Shown in pieces: positions 55,776 through 63,275 of a DNA stretch of 64,000 nt; position 1 is the stretch's first letter, and every line of letters starts with the position of its first letter. Both the position numbers and the translations under genes were made by a program. Below the pieces are notes generated by a model. That model worked only from the letters and a program-made list of their open reading frames with translations, was not told the origin of the DNA and made no database searches. This stretch comes from CAYLSV01 sp964386435 (lineage in GTDB: Bacteria > Planctomycetota > Phycisphaerae > Tepidisphaerales > Tepidisphaeraceae), in assembly GCA_964386435.1 (NCBI GenBank), contig CAYLSV010000010.1, positions 1-64,000 of the forward strand, in the 5' to 3' direction.

Positions 55776-57956
55776 ATGAGCACCCCCCGCAGCGCGGCGA
55801 TCCGCGCCATCGCCGGCCAGACCTCGAACTGGAACCGGCTCGATTACCTGAAAAACAACGTCCGGGACCTGTTCGGCGTCAACGTCTTCGGCACCGAAGA
55901 GCAGCGCCAGCGCCTGCCCAAGGACACGTTTAAGGCCCTTCAGCGGACCATCAAGTACTCGGCCCCGCTGGAGAGCGTCCACGCCAACGTCATCGCCACC
56001 GCGATGAAGGATTGGGCGATGGACAAGGGCGCCACGCACTACACCCACCTGTTCCAGCCCATGACCGGGCTGACCGCCGAGAAGCACGATAGCTTCCTGA
56101 CCCCCAGCGAGGGCGGCACGGCCATCAGCGACTTCTCGGGCAAGGAACTCATCAAGGGCGAACCCGACGCCTCCAGCTTCCCCTCTGGCGGCCTCCGCGC
56201 CACCTTCGAGGCCCGCGGCTACACCGCCTGGGATCCGACCAGCCCCGCCTTCGTCATCGAGAACCCCAACGGGGCGACGCTCGTCATCCCGACCGCTTTC
56301 CTCAGCTACACCGGCGAGGCGCTGGACAAGAAGGCCCCGCTGCTCAAGAGCATGGCCGCCCTCGATAAGCAGGCCCGGCGGCTGCTCAAGCTGTTCGGCA
56401 AGGACGTGCAGCGGGTGACCACCACCGTCGGCTGCGAGCAGGAGTACTTCCTGATCGACCGCGAGTTCTTCCTGCTCCGCCCCGACTTGATCAACTGCGG
56501 CCGGACGCTCTTCGGCGCCAAGCCGCCCAAGGGGCACGAGCTGGACGACCACTACTTCGGCAGCATCCCCGACCGCGTTCTGGCGTTCATGGGCGAGGTC
56601 GAGGCCGAGCTCTTCAAGCTCGGCGTGCCGGTCAAGACGCGGCACAACGAGGTCGCGCCGGGGCAGTACGAGGTCGCCCCGATCTTCGAGAACACCAACG
56701 TCGCCACCGACCACCAGATGCTGGTGATGCAGGTGCTCAAGAAGGTCGCCAAGCATTACGGCCTGATCGCGCTCCTGCACGAAAAGCCCTTCGCCGGCGT
56801 CAACGGTTCGGGCAAGCACAACAACTTCTCGATGAGCACCGACGAGGGTGAGAACCTGCTCGAGCCGGGCGATTCGCCGCACGAGAACGCGCAGTTCCTG
56901 TGCTTCTGCACCGCGATTATCGATGCCGTCCACAAGCACGGCGACCTCATCCGCATGGCCATTGCCAGCGCGGCCAACGATCACCGTTTGGGCGCGAACG
57001 AGGCGCCGCCGGCTATTATCAGCATCTTCCTGGGCGACCAGCTTCAGGACGTGTTCGAGCAGATCGAAAAAGGCGAGGCCAAGACCAGCAAGCAGGGCGG
57101 CATGTTCCAGACGGGCGTGGACGTCATCAGCGAGCTGCCCAAGGAGGCGGGCGACCGCAACCGCACCAGCCCGTTCGCGTTCACCGGCAACAAATTCGAG
57201 CTGCGGGCCGTTGGCAGCAGCAGTAACATTGCCGGGCCCAACACGATCCTCAACTGTATTGTCGCCGAAGCCTTGGAAAGCCTCGCCGAAAAGCTTGAAG
57301 AAGCGACCGCCGGCGGCACGGATCTGCACGCCGCGATCCGCGAGACGCTGCCGGACATCATCAAGCGGGCCAAGCCGGTGCTGTTCAACGGCGACAACTA
57401 CTCCGAGGAGTGGCACGCCGAGGCCGAGCAGCGTGGGCTGCCGAACCTCAAGTCGACCGTCGACGCCCTGCCGACGCTGCGGAACCCGGAGAAGGTCAAG
57501 ACGCTGACCCGCTACGGCGTCTACAGCGAGTCGGAGCTCGTCAGCCGCTTCAACATCCTGTGCGAGGCCTACGCCGCCCAGATCAACATCGAGGGCGAAA
57601 CGGCCGGCAACCTGGCGAAGACCATGGTCCTGCCCGCCGCCCACCGCTGGCTGCACCACCTCGCCGAGTGCCTGGCCACCCAGAAGGCCGCCGGCATCGA
57701 GTCGCCCGCCGGCGGCGACTCGGCCAACCAGCTCGCCCAAAGCATTACCGCCACCGAGCAGGCCGTCATCGCCCTCGACAAGCACCTCGCCTCGGTCGTC
57801 GAGAGCGACGACCCGTACGACGCGGCCAAGCACATGCACGACATGGTCTTCCCCGCGATGGAAGAGCTCCGCAAGTGTGCGGACTACCTGGAGCAGGTCG
57901 TCCCCGACGACCTCTGGCCCCTGCCCAGCTACCGCGAAATGCTCTTCATCCGCTAA
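55776..57956 (+). CDS. glnN: glutamine synthetase type III
   Basis: A 726-residue GSIII, the dodecameric type found in Bacteroidetes, cyanobacteria and Planctomycetes. EQEYFLIDREFF, KTRHNEVAPGQYEVAP, GVNGSGKHNNFSM near residue 341 (ATP/ammonium site) and RNRTSPFAFTGNKFELRAVG are family-defining. The C-terminal helical region is normal. The ATG at 55776 has AGAGAG about eight bases upstream and, unlike many neighbours, no close -10 box, so an mRNA leader exists. No PII-binding site is visible. With gltB it makes a GS-GOGAT cycle. Confidence 0.95.
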   Translation: MSTPRSAAIRAIAGQTSNWNRLDYLKNNVRDLFGVNVFGTEEQRQRLPKDTFKALQRTIKYSAPLESVHANVIATAMKDWAMDKGATHYTHLFQPMTGLTAEKHDSFLTPSEGGTAISDFSGKELIKGEPDASSFPSGGLRATFEARGYTAWDPTSPAFVIENPNGATLVIPTAFLSYTGEALDKKAPLLKSMAALDKQARRLLKLFGKDVQRVTTTVGCEQEYFLIDREFFLLRPDLINCGRTLFGAKPPKGHELDDHYFGSIPDRVLAFMGEVEAELFKLGVPVKTRHNEVAPGQYEVAPIFENTNVATDHQMLVMQVLKKVAKHYGLIALLHEKPFAGVNGSGKHNNFSMSTDEGENLLEPGDSPHENAQFLCFCTAIIDAVHKHGDLIRMAIASAANDHRLGANEAPPAIISIFLGDQLQDVFEQIEKGEAKTSKQGGMFQTGVDVISELPKEAGDRNRTSPFAFTGNKFELRAVGSSSNIAGPNTILNCIVAEALESLAEKLEEATAGGTDLHAAIRETLPDIIKRAKPVLFNGDNYSEEWHAEAEQRGLPNLKSTVDALPTLRNPEKVKTLTRYGVYSESELVSRFNILCEAYAAQINIEGETAGNLAKTMVLPAAHRWLHHLAECLATQKAAGIESPAGGDSANQLAQSITATEQAVIALDKHLASVVESDDPYDAAKHMHDMVFPAMEELRKCADYLEQVVPDDLWPLPSYREMLFIR

Positions 57957-57980
57957 CGCGGGCTCGGCGTCATCCACGCT

Positions 57981-58078
57981 AAGGAGCCAGGGGCTGAGCA
58001 GAGCGGACACCCGGATCAATGCGGCACCTTATCGTGCAATTGATCCGGGTGTTCGCTCCGCTCACCCCTCGGCTTCTT
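57981..58078. repeat. family C inverted pair
   Basis: Arms 57981-58020 (AAGGAGCCAGGGGCTGAGC... ending CCCGGATCAAT) and 58039-58078 are reverse complements. This and the next three entries fill the 488-base spacer glnN to msrA; no gene is seen. Confidence 0.65.
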
Positions 58079-58130
58079 GATGCGTAGCACGATCAGTACT
58101 CTCCGAGCAACGACAGACGCAGAAACTCCT

Positions 58131-58246
58131 GTAGCTGCGGATCCCCGATCCGCAGTGGCAGCGCGGTTGCATCTTGTGCAGTCGAAGCTCTGATCGACGG
58201 CGGAAACCCGCCACTGCGGATCGGTTGATCGGTGATCCGCAGCTAC
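58131..58246. repeat. family A inverted pair (GTAG-headed)
   Basis: Forward copy 58131-58159 (GTAGCTGCGGATCCCCGATC, then CGCAGTGGC) and reverse copy 58210-58246 (GCCACTGCGG to CCGCAGCTAC), 50 bases apart. Confidence 0.68.
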
Positions 58247-58283
58247 AGACGTGTTCCCTCGGATCATGGTTCGCAACAACCGC

Positions 58284-58326
58284 GAAGCCCCGCCTCCACG
58301 AGGCGGAGGCGGAGGCGGGTTCAGCA
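58284..58326. repeat. family B palindrome
   Basis: GAAGCCCCGCCTCCACGAGG core, doubled GGAGGC, then TTCAGCA tail. Confidence 0.6.
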
Positions 58327-58365
58327 ATTTTTGCAAAGGTGACAGCCCAAGAGCTGAACGCATGA

Positions 58366-58406
58366 GAAGCCCCCACCGCTGCGTAGCAGCGGTGGGGGTT
58401 TCAGCA
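58366..58406. repeat. family B' palindrome
   Basis: GAAGCCCCCACCGCTGC/GCAGCGGTGGGGG stem with TTCAGCA tail. It lies 39 bases past the msrA stop, so it could also act as its terminator. Confidence 0.6.
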
Positions 58407-58444
58407 ACGCCCGCACTTCTTCACAGATTCGTCACCCGCCTCGC

Positions 58445-59059
58445 TCACTCCGCCGGCTGGGTGCTCGGGGCGCGGGCCGTCAGCAGGTCGGGGAACGTCT
58501 TCTTGACCTTCTCCACCTTCGGCAGCGCCCAGCGGACGACGTAGGGGTGGGCGGGGTTGCGCTCGACAAAGTCCTGGTGGTACGCCTCGGCCGGGTGGAA
58601 CTCGGTCAGCGGCTCAAGGGTTGTCACGATCGGATCGGCGAACGTGCCGGCGGCGGTCATCTGCTGGATGTAGGCCTCGGCGACCTCGCGCTCGGCGTCG
58701 CCGTCGTAGAAAATCGCGCTGCGGTACTGCCGCCCCACGTCGGGGCCTTGGCGGTCCTTGGTCGTCGGGTCGTGGGTGGCGAAGTGGACGCGGAGCAGCT
58801 CGTCGTAGGTGATCTGCTCGGGGTCGTACTCGATGAGGACGACCTCCGCGTGGTTCGTGCGGCCGTTGGAGACGGCGTCGTAGTTGGCCGTCGCCGGGTC
58901 GCCCCCGGCGTAGCCGCTGGTGACGCTCAGGACGCCCTCCAGCGGCTCCAGCGCCACCTCGACGCACCAGAAGCACCCACCGGCGAAGGTGGCGGTCTCG
59001 GTTTGCGCGGCCGCTGGAAGCGCGGTCAGGGCGAGGGCGGCGAGGATCAGGCTTATCAT
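58445..59059 (-). CDS. msrA: peptide-methionine (S)-S-oxide reductase, exported
   Basis: A 204-residue MsrA that repairs methionine sulfoxide. ATFAGGCFWCVE holds the catalytic Cys; SVTSGYAGGDPATANYDAV and HAEVVLIEYDP, then FFATHDP-like FATHDPTTKDRQG and FVERNPAHPYV follow. The N-terminus MISLILAALALTALPAAAQ is a signal peptide, so it acts in the envelope. The ATG at 59057-59059 has GGAGG only four bases upstream. The open frame beyond it runs into the N10 gap and a second, broken paralogue. Confidence 0.92.
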   Translation of the reverse strand: MISLILAALALTALPAAAQTETATFAGGCFWCVEVALEPLEGVLSVTSGYAGGDPATANYDAVSNGRTNHAEVVLIEYDPEQITYDELLRVHFATHDPTTKDRQGPDVGRQYRSAIFYDGDAEREVAEAYIQQMTAAGTFADPIVTTLEPLTEFHPAEAYHQDFVERNPAHPYVVRWALPKVEKVKKTFPDLLTARAPSTQPAE

Positions 59060-59121
59060 GGGGCCTCCGGTTTCTACGACGTCTGACATTCCAACGCGGC
59101 CGGGGAAAATGNNNNNNNNNN

Positions 59122-59314
59122 CCTCGACGCACCAGAAGCCCCCGCCGGCGAGCACGGCCCGCCCGTCGTCCTGCCCCGCCGCCAGCGGCTTCTCCGGGAC
59201 GGGCGGCACCGGCGAGGCGGCCTGCCCGGCCGGCCCGTCCTGCACCGCCGCCCACGCCGTCAGCCCGGCGACGAACAACACCGGCAACGTCAACACAATT
59301 CCGTAGCGGCTCAT
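59122..59314 (-). CDS. second MsrA-like protein, N-terminal part only, catalytic Cys replaced by Gly
   Basis: 64 residues before the gap: signal anchor MSRYGIVLTLPVLFVAGLTAW, a Pro-rich linker, then AVLAGGGFWCVE, the MsrA active site in which Cys59 of GCFWC is Gly (GGC for TGC). The rest is lost in the N10 gap at 59112-59121. The piece starts after the gap with an 18-base sequence identical to msrA at 58957-58974, so collapsed repeat assembly is likely. ATG at 59314 follows TAAACT by five bases. Confidence 0.65.
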
Positions 59315-59319
59315 GGCAG

Positions 59320-59325
59320 AGTTTA
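59320..59325 (-). promoter_or_regulatory. putative -10 box of the broken msrA paralogue
   Basis: TAAACT, 5 nt before the ATG at 59314. Confidence 0.35.
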
Positions 59326-59381
59326 CGACGGCCGGCACCAAAGGTTTCAGGAACACGCGACCGCGATTTGTGGCGGCGGGA

Positions 59382-60353
59382 TCACGCCTCCGTCGCCTGC
59401 AGCTCCTCGATTTGCTGCTCCAGCTTGCGGATGCGTTGCAACAGATCGGGCAACTGCGTCTTGAGCACCTCGACGCGGCGACCTTTGGCCAGCGGGATCG
59501 CCGGGCTGCCGATGACCATGCCTTGGTCGGGCACGTCGGCACTAATGCCACTTTGGGCGGCGGCCATCACGTTGTCACCGATCTTGAGGTGCCCCGCCAC
59601 GCCGACCTGGCCGCCGAGGGAGACATGGTGCCCCACCGTCACGCTCCCGGCGATGCCGACCTGGGCAACGAACAACGCCCCCGGCCCCACCTTGCTGCCA
59701 TGGCCGATGGTGACGAGGTTGCTGAACTTACTGCCCTTGCCGATCACCGTGCTGCCCAGCGTCGCCCGGTCGACGCAGCAGCCGGCCCCCATCTCCACGT
59801 CGTCCTCGATCACCGTGTTGCCGGCCATCGGGATCTTGTGGTGCACGCCGTGGTCCGTCGCGTAGCCGAACCCGTCCTGCCCGATCACGCACCCGGCGTG
59901 CAGCGTCACCCGGTCGCCCAACTTGCAGCCGTCATAAACCGTCACGTTCGGGTGCAACACACAATCCCGCCCGATCACGGCGTTGGCCCCGACGTGGCAG
60001 AACGGGTAGATGATCGTCCCCTCGCCGACGGTGGCGGTGTCGTCAACGAACGCGAGCGGGTGGACACCGCTGAAGCCGTGCTGCCGGTAGCCGACGAGCT
60101 TGACGACGGCTTGGCAAAACGCGAGGTACGGGTGCTCCGACCGCAGCGCGTTCTTCTGGCCCACCTCCACACCCGGCGCGACGACCACGGCCGACGCCTT
60201 CGTCCCCGCGAGCTTGTCGGCGTACTTGGCGTTCGCCAAAAACGACACCTCGCCCGGCTTGGCATCCTCGAGCGTGCCGACGCCGGTGACCTGGGCGGAC
60301 CCATCGCCCTCAAGCGTCACCCCAATCGCCGCCGCCAGTTCGTCAAGCCGCAT
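59382..60353 (-). CDS. lpxD: UDP-3-O-(3-hydroxyacyl)glucosamine N-acyltransferase
   Basis: A 323-residue LpxD of lipid A synthesis. An N-terminal uridine-binding domain (EVSFLANAKYADKL) is followed by ~10 turns of hexapeptide beta-helix (IGRDCVLHPNVTVYDGCKLG, IGQDGFGYATDHG, IPMAGNTVIEDDVEMGA) and a C-terminal helix (QRIRKLEQQIEELQ). This is direct evidence of an LPS-type outer membrane. The ATG at 60351-60353 follows TACCCT by six bases. No lpx partners are adjacent. The 212 bases upstream hold no gene, only short palindromes. Confidence 0.93.
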   Translation of the reverse strand: MRLDELAAAIGVTLEGDGSAQVTGVGTLEDAKPGEVSFLANAKYADKLAGTKASAVVVAPGVEVGQKNALRSEHPYLAFCQAVVKLVGYRQHGFSGVHPLAFVDDTATVGEGTIIYPFCHVGANAVIGRDCVLHPNVTVYDGCKLGDRVTLHAGCVIGQDGFGYATDHGVHHKIPMAGNTVIEDDVEMGAGCCVDRATLGSTVIGKGSKFSNLVTIGHGSKVGPGALFVAQVGIAGSVTVGHHVSLGGQVGVAGHLKIGDNVMAAAQSGISADVPDQGMVIGSPAIPLAKGRRVEVLKTQLPDLLQRIRKLEQQIEELQATEA

Positions 60354-60359
60354 GGCAGC

Positions 60360-60365
60360 AGGGTA
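60360..60365 (-). promoter_or_regulatory. putative -10 box of lpxD
   Basis: TACCCT, 6 nt before the lpxD ATG. Confidence 0.5.
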
Positions 60366-60565
60366 TGGCGGCTGGTGGATCATGACCCTCGGTTCGTCGG
60401 GTCAAGTCGCTTGAGTTTGATCCGGGCGTCCGGGTGGCACTGCATCCTTGTGGCGCGAGGTGGCGCAAGCCGCTTGCACTTCAAGGAGGCGGTTGAAGCG
60501 ACGCATGCTTGCCGGAAACTTGGCCGGTGTCCACGTGTCGTCACGGCGGGTTGTCGGGCCGGTAG

Positions 60566-61639
60566 CTACTTTGGTCGCAGTGGGCGTTTGTCGATGCTCA
60601 TCTCGATCATGCGGCCCAGGATCGGCCAGCGGAGGCGGTGGGGGTAAGCGATCTCGCAGAAGGCGGTGCCGTGTTTGCCGGCGGCTTCGGCTTGGTAGGT
60701 GAGGCGGAGGTAGAACGGGCTGTCTTCGACGACCGTCGGGTGGGTGAGTTTGAGGACGTCGGGGACGTTGATGGTGGCCGGGTAGCGGAGGAGGGTGTTG
60801 GCGCGTTTGGACCACTCGGCTTCGAAGGGGGCCTCGCGGTTGTGGTGGCCGGTGGGCGTGGCCTCGACGAGGTGGAGCTCGGGCGGAAGGTTCGGGTCGC
60901 GGGGCTCGGCGTGGTGGAAGATGAGGGTCTTATCACCGACGATGGCCCGGCCCCAGATCCAGCGTTTGAGGCCGGGGCCGATTGGGGCGGTGCCGTAGTT
61001 GTGGTCGTGGTAGCCGCGGCAGTTGAGTTCGATGGTCTCGCCACCGCAGGCGATTCGGCCGGCGACGTGACAGCGCGGGTCGGCGAGGAGCCAGAGGTGG
61101 TCGGCCCCGGTCATCCGGCGGCTGAGGAAGCGGCGGGCCTCGGTGCCGGGCGGGCCGTCGGGGGTGAAGGTCAGATCGGCGGCGAGAGTCTCGTCGAGCA
61201 GCTGCGGGCCGCGGGCGGTGAGGTGCCAGGGGGTGCCGGTGAGGTGCAGGGCGTGGCCGTCGCCGGTGGGCGTGAGGGTGTTGGGGCCGATCGTCACCCG
61301 CGGCTCGTCGCGGCTGAAGGCGCAGTCGGCGGCCGGGTACTGCGTGAGGAACTGCCGCCAAACCTTGCCGTCGCGGTAGACGGCGAAGTAGGCGTTGAGC
61401 GTCTCGCCGGGCATTGGCGGCGGTACTTTCGTCGGTCGACGGCGGTACTTGCCATACTGACGGATGTAGCCGGGGTGGAAGATGAACCCTTGAAGGAAGA
61501 TGACGACGATTTGCGTCTGGCCGTCGGCCGACTCGGCGTCGAAGTACCACCACTCGTACCCGCCCGGCCCCGTCACGCCGTGCGCGCCGTCCGGCGCGGC
61601 GGAGGCGTCGAACAGCGGCACGTCGTGCGGGGCGGACAT
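60566..61639 (-). CDS. CrtC-like (carotenoid 1,2-hydratase) beta-barrel protein
   Basis: A 357-residue protein of the CrtC/hydroxyneurosporene synthase fold: GPGGYEWWYFDAES near residue 25, LNAYFAVYRDGK, then ELNCRGYHDHNYGTAPIG and RWIWGRAI, the conserved His/Trp set of the family. CrtC hydrates carotenoids, but many homologues are AttH-like lipocalin-type proteins of other function. No carotenoid genes are adjacent. The ATG at 61637-61639 follows TACCCT by eight bases. Confidence 0.78.
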   Translation of the reverse strand: MSAPHDVPLFDASAAPDGAHGVTGPGGYEWWYFDAESADGQTQIVVIFLQGFIFHPGYIRQYGKYRRRPTKVPPPMPGETLNAYFAVYRDGKVWRQFLTQYPAADCAFSRDEPRVTIGPNTLTPTGDGHALHLTGTPWHLTARGPQLLDETLAADLTFTPDGPPGTEARRFLSRRMTGADHLWLLADPRCHVAGRIACGGETIELNCRGYHDHNYGTAPIGPGLKRWIWGRAIVGDKTLIFHHAEPRDPNLPPELHLVEATPTGHHNREAPFEAEWSKRANTLLRYPATINVPDVLKLTHPTVVEDSPFYLRLTYQAEAAGKHGTAFCEIAYPHRLRWPILGRMIEMSIDKRPLRPK

Positions 61640-61647
61640 GGGCGGGT

Positions 61648-61653
61648 AGGGTA
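61648..61653 (-). promoter_or_regulatory. putative -10 box of the CrtC-like gene
   Basis: TACCCT, 8 nt before the ATG at 61639. Confidence 0.38.
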
Positions 61654-61665
61654 GTGCCAGTCGAC

Positions 61666-62102
61666 TTACTCGACCGGCTCGATCTCGACATCGATGTCGT
61701 CGGCCGGCTCGACCTGCTCGACGGTGGTTTGATTCTGCACATCCGCCTGCTCCTCAGCCCACTGGAGAATTTGAGCGCCCCAGATGATGGTGGCAACGGC
61801 GAGAATGGCGTTCAGGATTGCCGAGATGATGCCCGTGTAGCGGCCGGCTTTGGCGATGCCCATGCCGGTCTTGCCCTGCTCGCGGACCTGCTTCTCACCA
61901 AGACCGCCCAGCACCGCGCCGACGATGGCGACCAACACGCCGACGAATGGGACGGTGCAACAACCCAGCAGCGACAGAATGCTCACAGCCAAGCCGGCGA
62001 TGCCCAATGGTGTGGTGCCGCCGTCGCCGGCCGGGCGGACTGGTAGTCAGTGGTCGGCGGCGGCGTGTTCGGGTCGTTGGGTTCGTTGCCGTAGGTGGTC
62101 AT
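61666..62102 (-). pseudogene. DUF4190-like membrane protein with an apparent frameshift
   Basis: Two hydrophobic helices in the main frame (GIAGLAVSILSLLGCCTVPF, then YTGIISAILNAILAV) with a GEKQ linker and an acidic Glu/Asp/Val tail fit DUF4190-type proteins. The matching N-terminus (MTTYGNEPNDPNTPPPTTDY) from ATG 62102 lies in another frame and shifts by one base near 62030. A single lost base joins them into a normal Pro-rich leader plus membrane domain. If real it is a pseudogene; if not, start would be TTG 62007, giving 113 residues. Confidence 0.55.
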
Positions 62103-62182
62103 GAGGTTTCGCTTCCGTATGGGTGAGCGTGAAAGCTAGCGGCGGGTCGGCGGGTGCGGCAACGGGTAAAATCGGTGTTGGC

Positions 62183-62188
62183 TATCCT
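62183..62188 (+). promoter_or_regulatory. putative -10 box of the MetH-type gene
   Basis: TATCCT, 5 nt before the ATG at 62194. Confidence 0.45.
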
Positions 62189-62193
62189 GCGGC

Positions 62194-63270
62194 ATGACCG
62201 CCGTTCTCGAAGCCCCCGCCGCCGCCGACAATCAGGCCGAAATCCAAGGCGTTGAGCCGATTGCCAAAAGCGACATGCCCCACCTCCGCCCCGGCCGGCG
62301 GACGTGGCTGGAGCTGATGGGCGAGCGGGTGGCCGTGATGGACGGGGCGATGGGCAGCGCGCTGCAAGAGATCGAGTTGGACCTGGAACAGGACTGGCTC
62401 AACCAGGAGAACATGAGCGAGGTGCTCAACCTCACCCGAAGCGACGTCATTCGCGGCATCCACGAGAGCTTCCTCGAACTCGGCTGCGACGCGGTGGAGA
62501 CGAACAGCTTCGGGGCCAACCGGATCGTGATGGCCGAGGCGGAGATGGTCGAGCGGACCTACGAGGTGGCGCTGTTGGCGGCCCGCATCGCGCGGGAGGC
62601 GTGCGACAAGTACGAGACGGAGGGCCGCCCGCGATATGTCATCGGCAGCGTCGGGCCGGGAACCAAACTCGTGAGCCTGGGCAACACAACGTGGGACGAG
62701 ATGGAGCAAAGTTATTACGAGGGCGTGCTGGGCCTGATCGACGGCGGGGCCGAGTGCTTGCTGATCGAGACGGTGCAGGACCTCTTGCAGGTGAAGGTCG
62801 CGCTGGCGGCGATCAACCGGGCGCTGGACGACCGCGACTTGCACGGGTTGCCCATCGAAGGCGGCGAGCGGTTGCCGATCATGGTGCAGCTCTCCATGGA
62901 CCTCAACGCCGGGCAGAGCATGCTGATGGGCAGCGACTCGGCGACGGCGGTGGCGACGCTGCTGCCGTTTGATGAGATCGACGTGCTCGGGCTCAACTGC
63001 GCGACCGGGCCGACGGAGCTGACGGAGCACATAAGGTACTTCAGCCAACACTGGCCCAAGTACATCAGCTGTCTGCCCAACGCCGGGCTGCCGGTAATGG
63101 TGGACGGGGTGAGCCATTTTCCATTGCAGCCGGAGGATTTCACGACCGGCGTGATGCGGTTCGTCGACGAGTTCGGCATCAACGTCGTCGGCGGCTGCTG
63201 CGGCACGAAGGTCGGGCACATCAAGGCACTCATCGAACGCCTGGGCAACAAGGGCCCGGCGGCGGCGTGA
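62194..63270 (+). CDS. homocysteine S-methyltransferase domain protein (MetH N-terminal module)
   Basis: A 358-residue stand-alone homocysteine-binding domain like the first module of cobalamin methionine synthase. VAVMDGAMGSALQ at the start, then ETNSFGANRIVMAE, LGLNCATGPTEL (zinc Cys) and VGGCCGTKVGHIKAL (zinc Cys pair). The pterin-, B12- and activation modules of full MetH (~1200 residues) are absent, so they may be encoded elsewhere as a split enzyme, or it is a B12-independent S-methyltransferase (BhmT/MmuM-like). No riboswitch is visible upstream. The ATG follows TATCCT by five bases. Confidence 0.82.
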   Translation: MTAVLEAPAAADNQAEIQGVEPIAKSDMPHLRPGRRTWLELMGERVAVMDGAMGSALQEIELDLEQDWLNQENMSEVLNLTRSDVIRGIHESFLELGCDAVETNSFGANRIVMAEAEMVERTYEVALLAARIAREACDKYETEGRPRYVIGSVGPGTKLVSLGNTTWDEMEQSYYEGVLGLIDGGAECLLIETVQDLLQVKVALAAINRALDDRDLHGLPIEGGERLPIMVQLSMDLNAGQSMLMGSDSATAVATLLPFDEIDVLGLNCATGPTELTEHIRYFSQHWPKYISCLPNAGLPVMVDGVSHFPLQPEDFTTGVMRFVDEFGINVVGGCCGTKVGHIKALIERLGNKGPAAA

Positions 63271-63275
63271 GCCGT

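Noticed and set aside
55434..58019. 861-residue minus-strand frame over glnN
   Set aside because: Antisense to a complete GSIII gene; composition is that of a mirror frame.
57957..58444. CRISPR array in the repeat-rich spacer before msrA
   Set aside because: Repeats are different palindrome families in inverted orientation, not direct repeats with uniform unique spacers, and no cas gene is present.
60354..60565. Small gene between the CrtC-like gene and lpxD
   Set aside because: No frame with coding-like composition or start signals. Only minor palindromes (GCAAGC/GCTTGC, CTTCAA/TTGAAG) are seen.
62103..62193. Cobalamin or SAM riboswitch before the MetH-type gene
   Set aside because: Only ~90 bases, no recognisable conserved boxes, and a -10-like box abuts the start codon, leaving no room for a leader.
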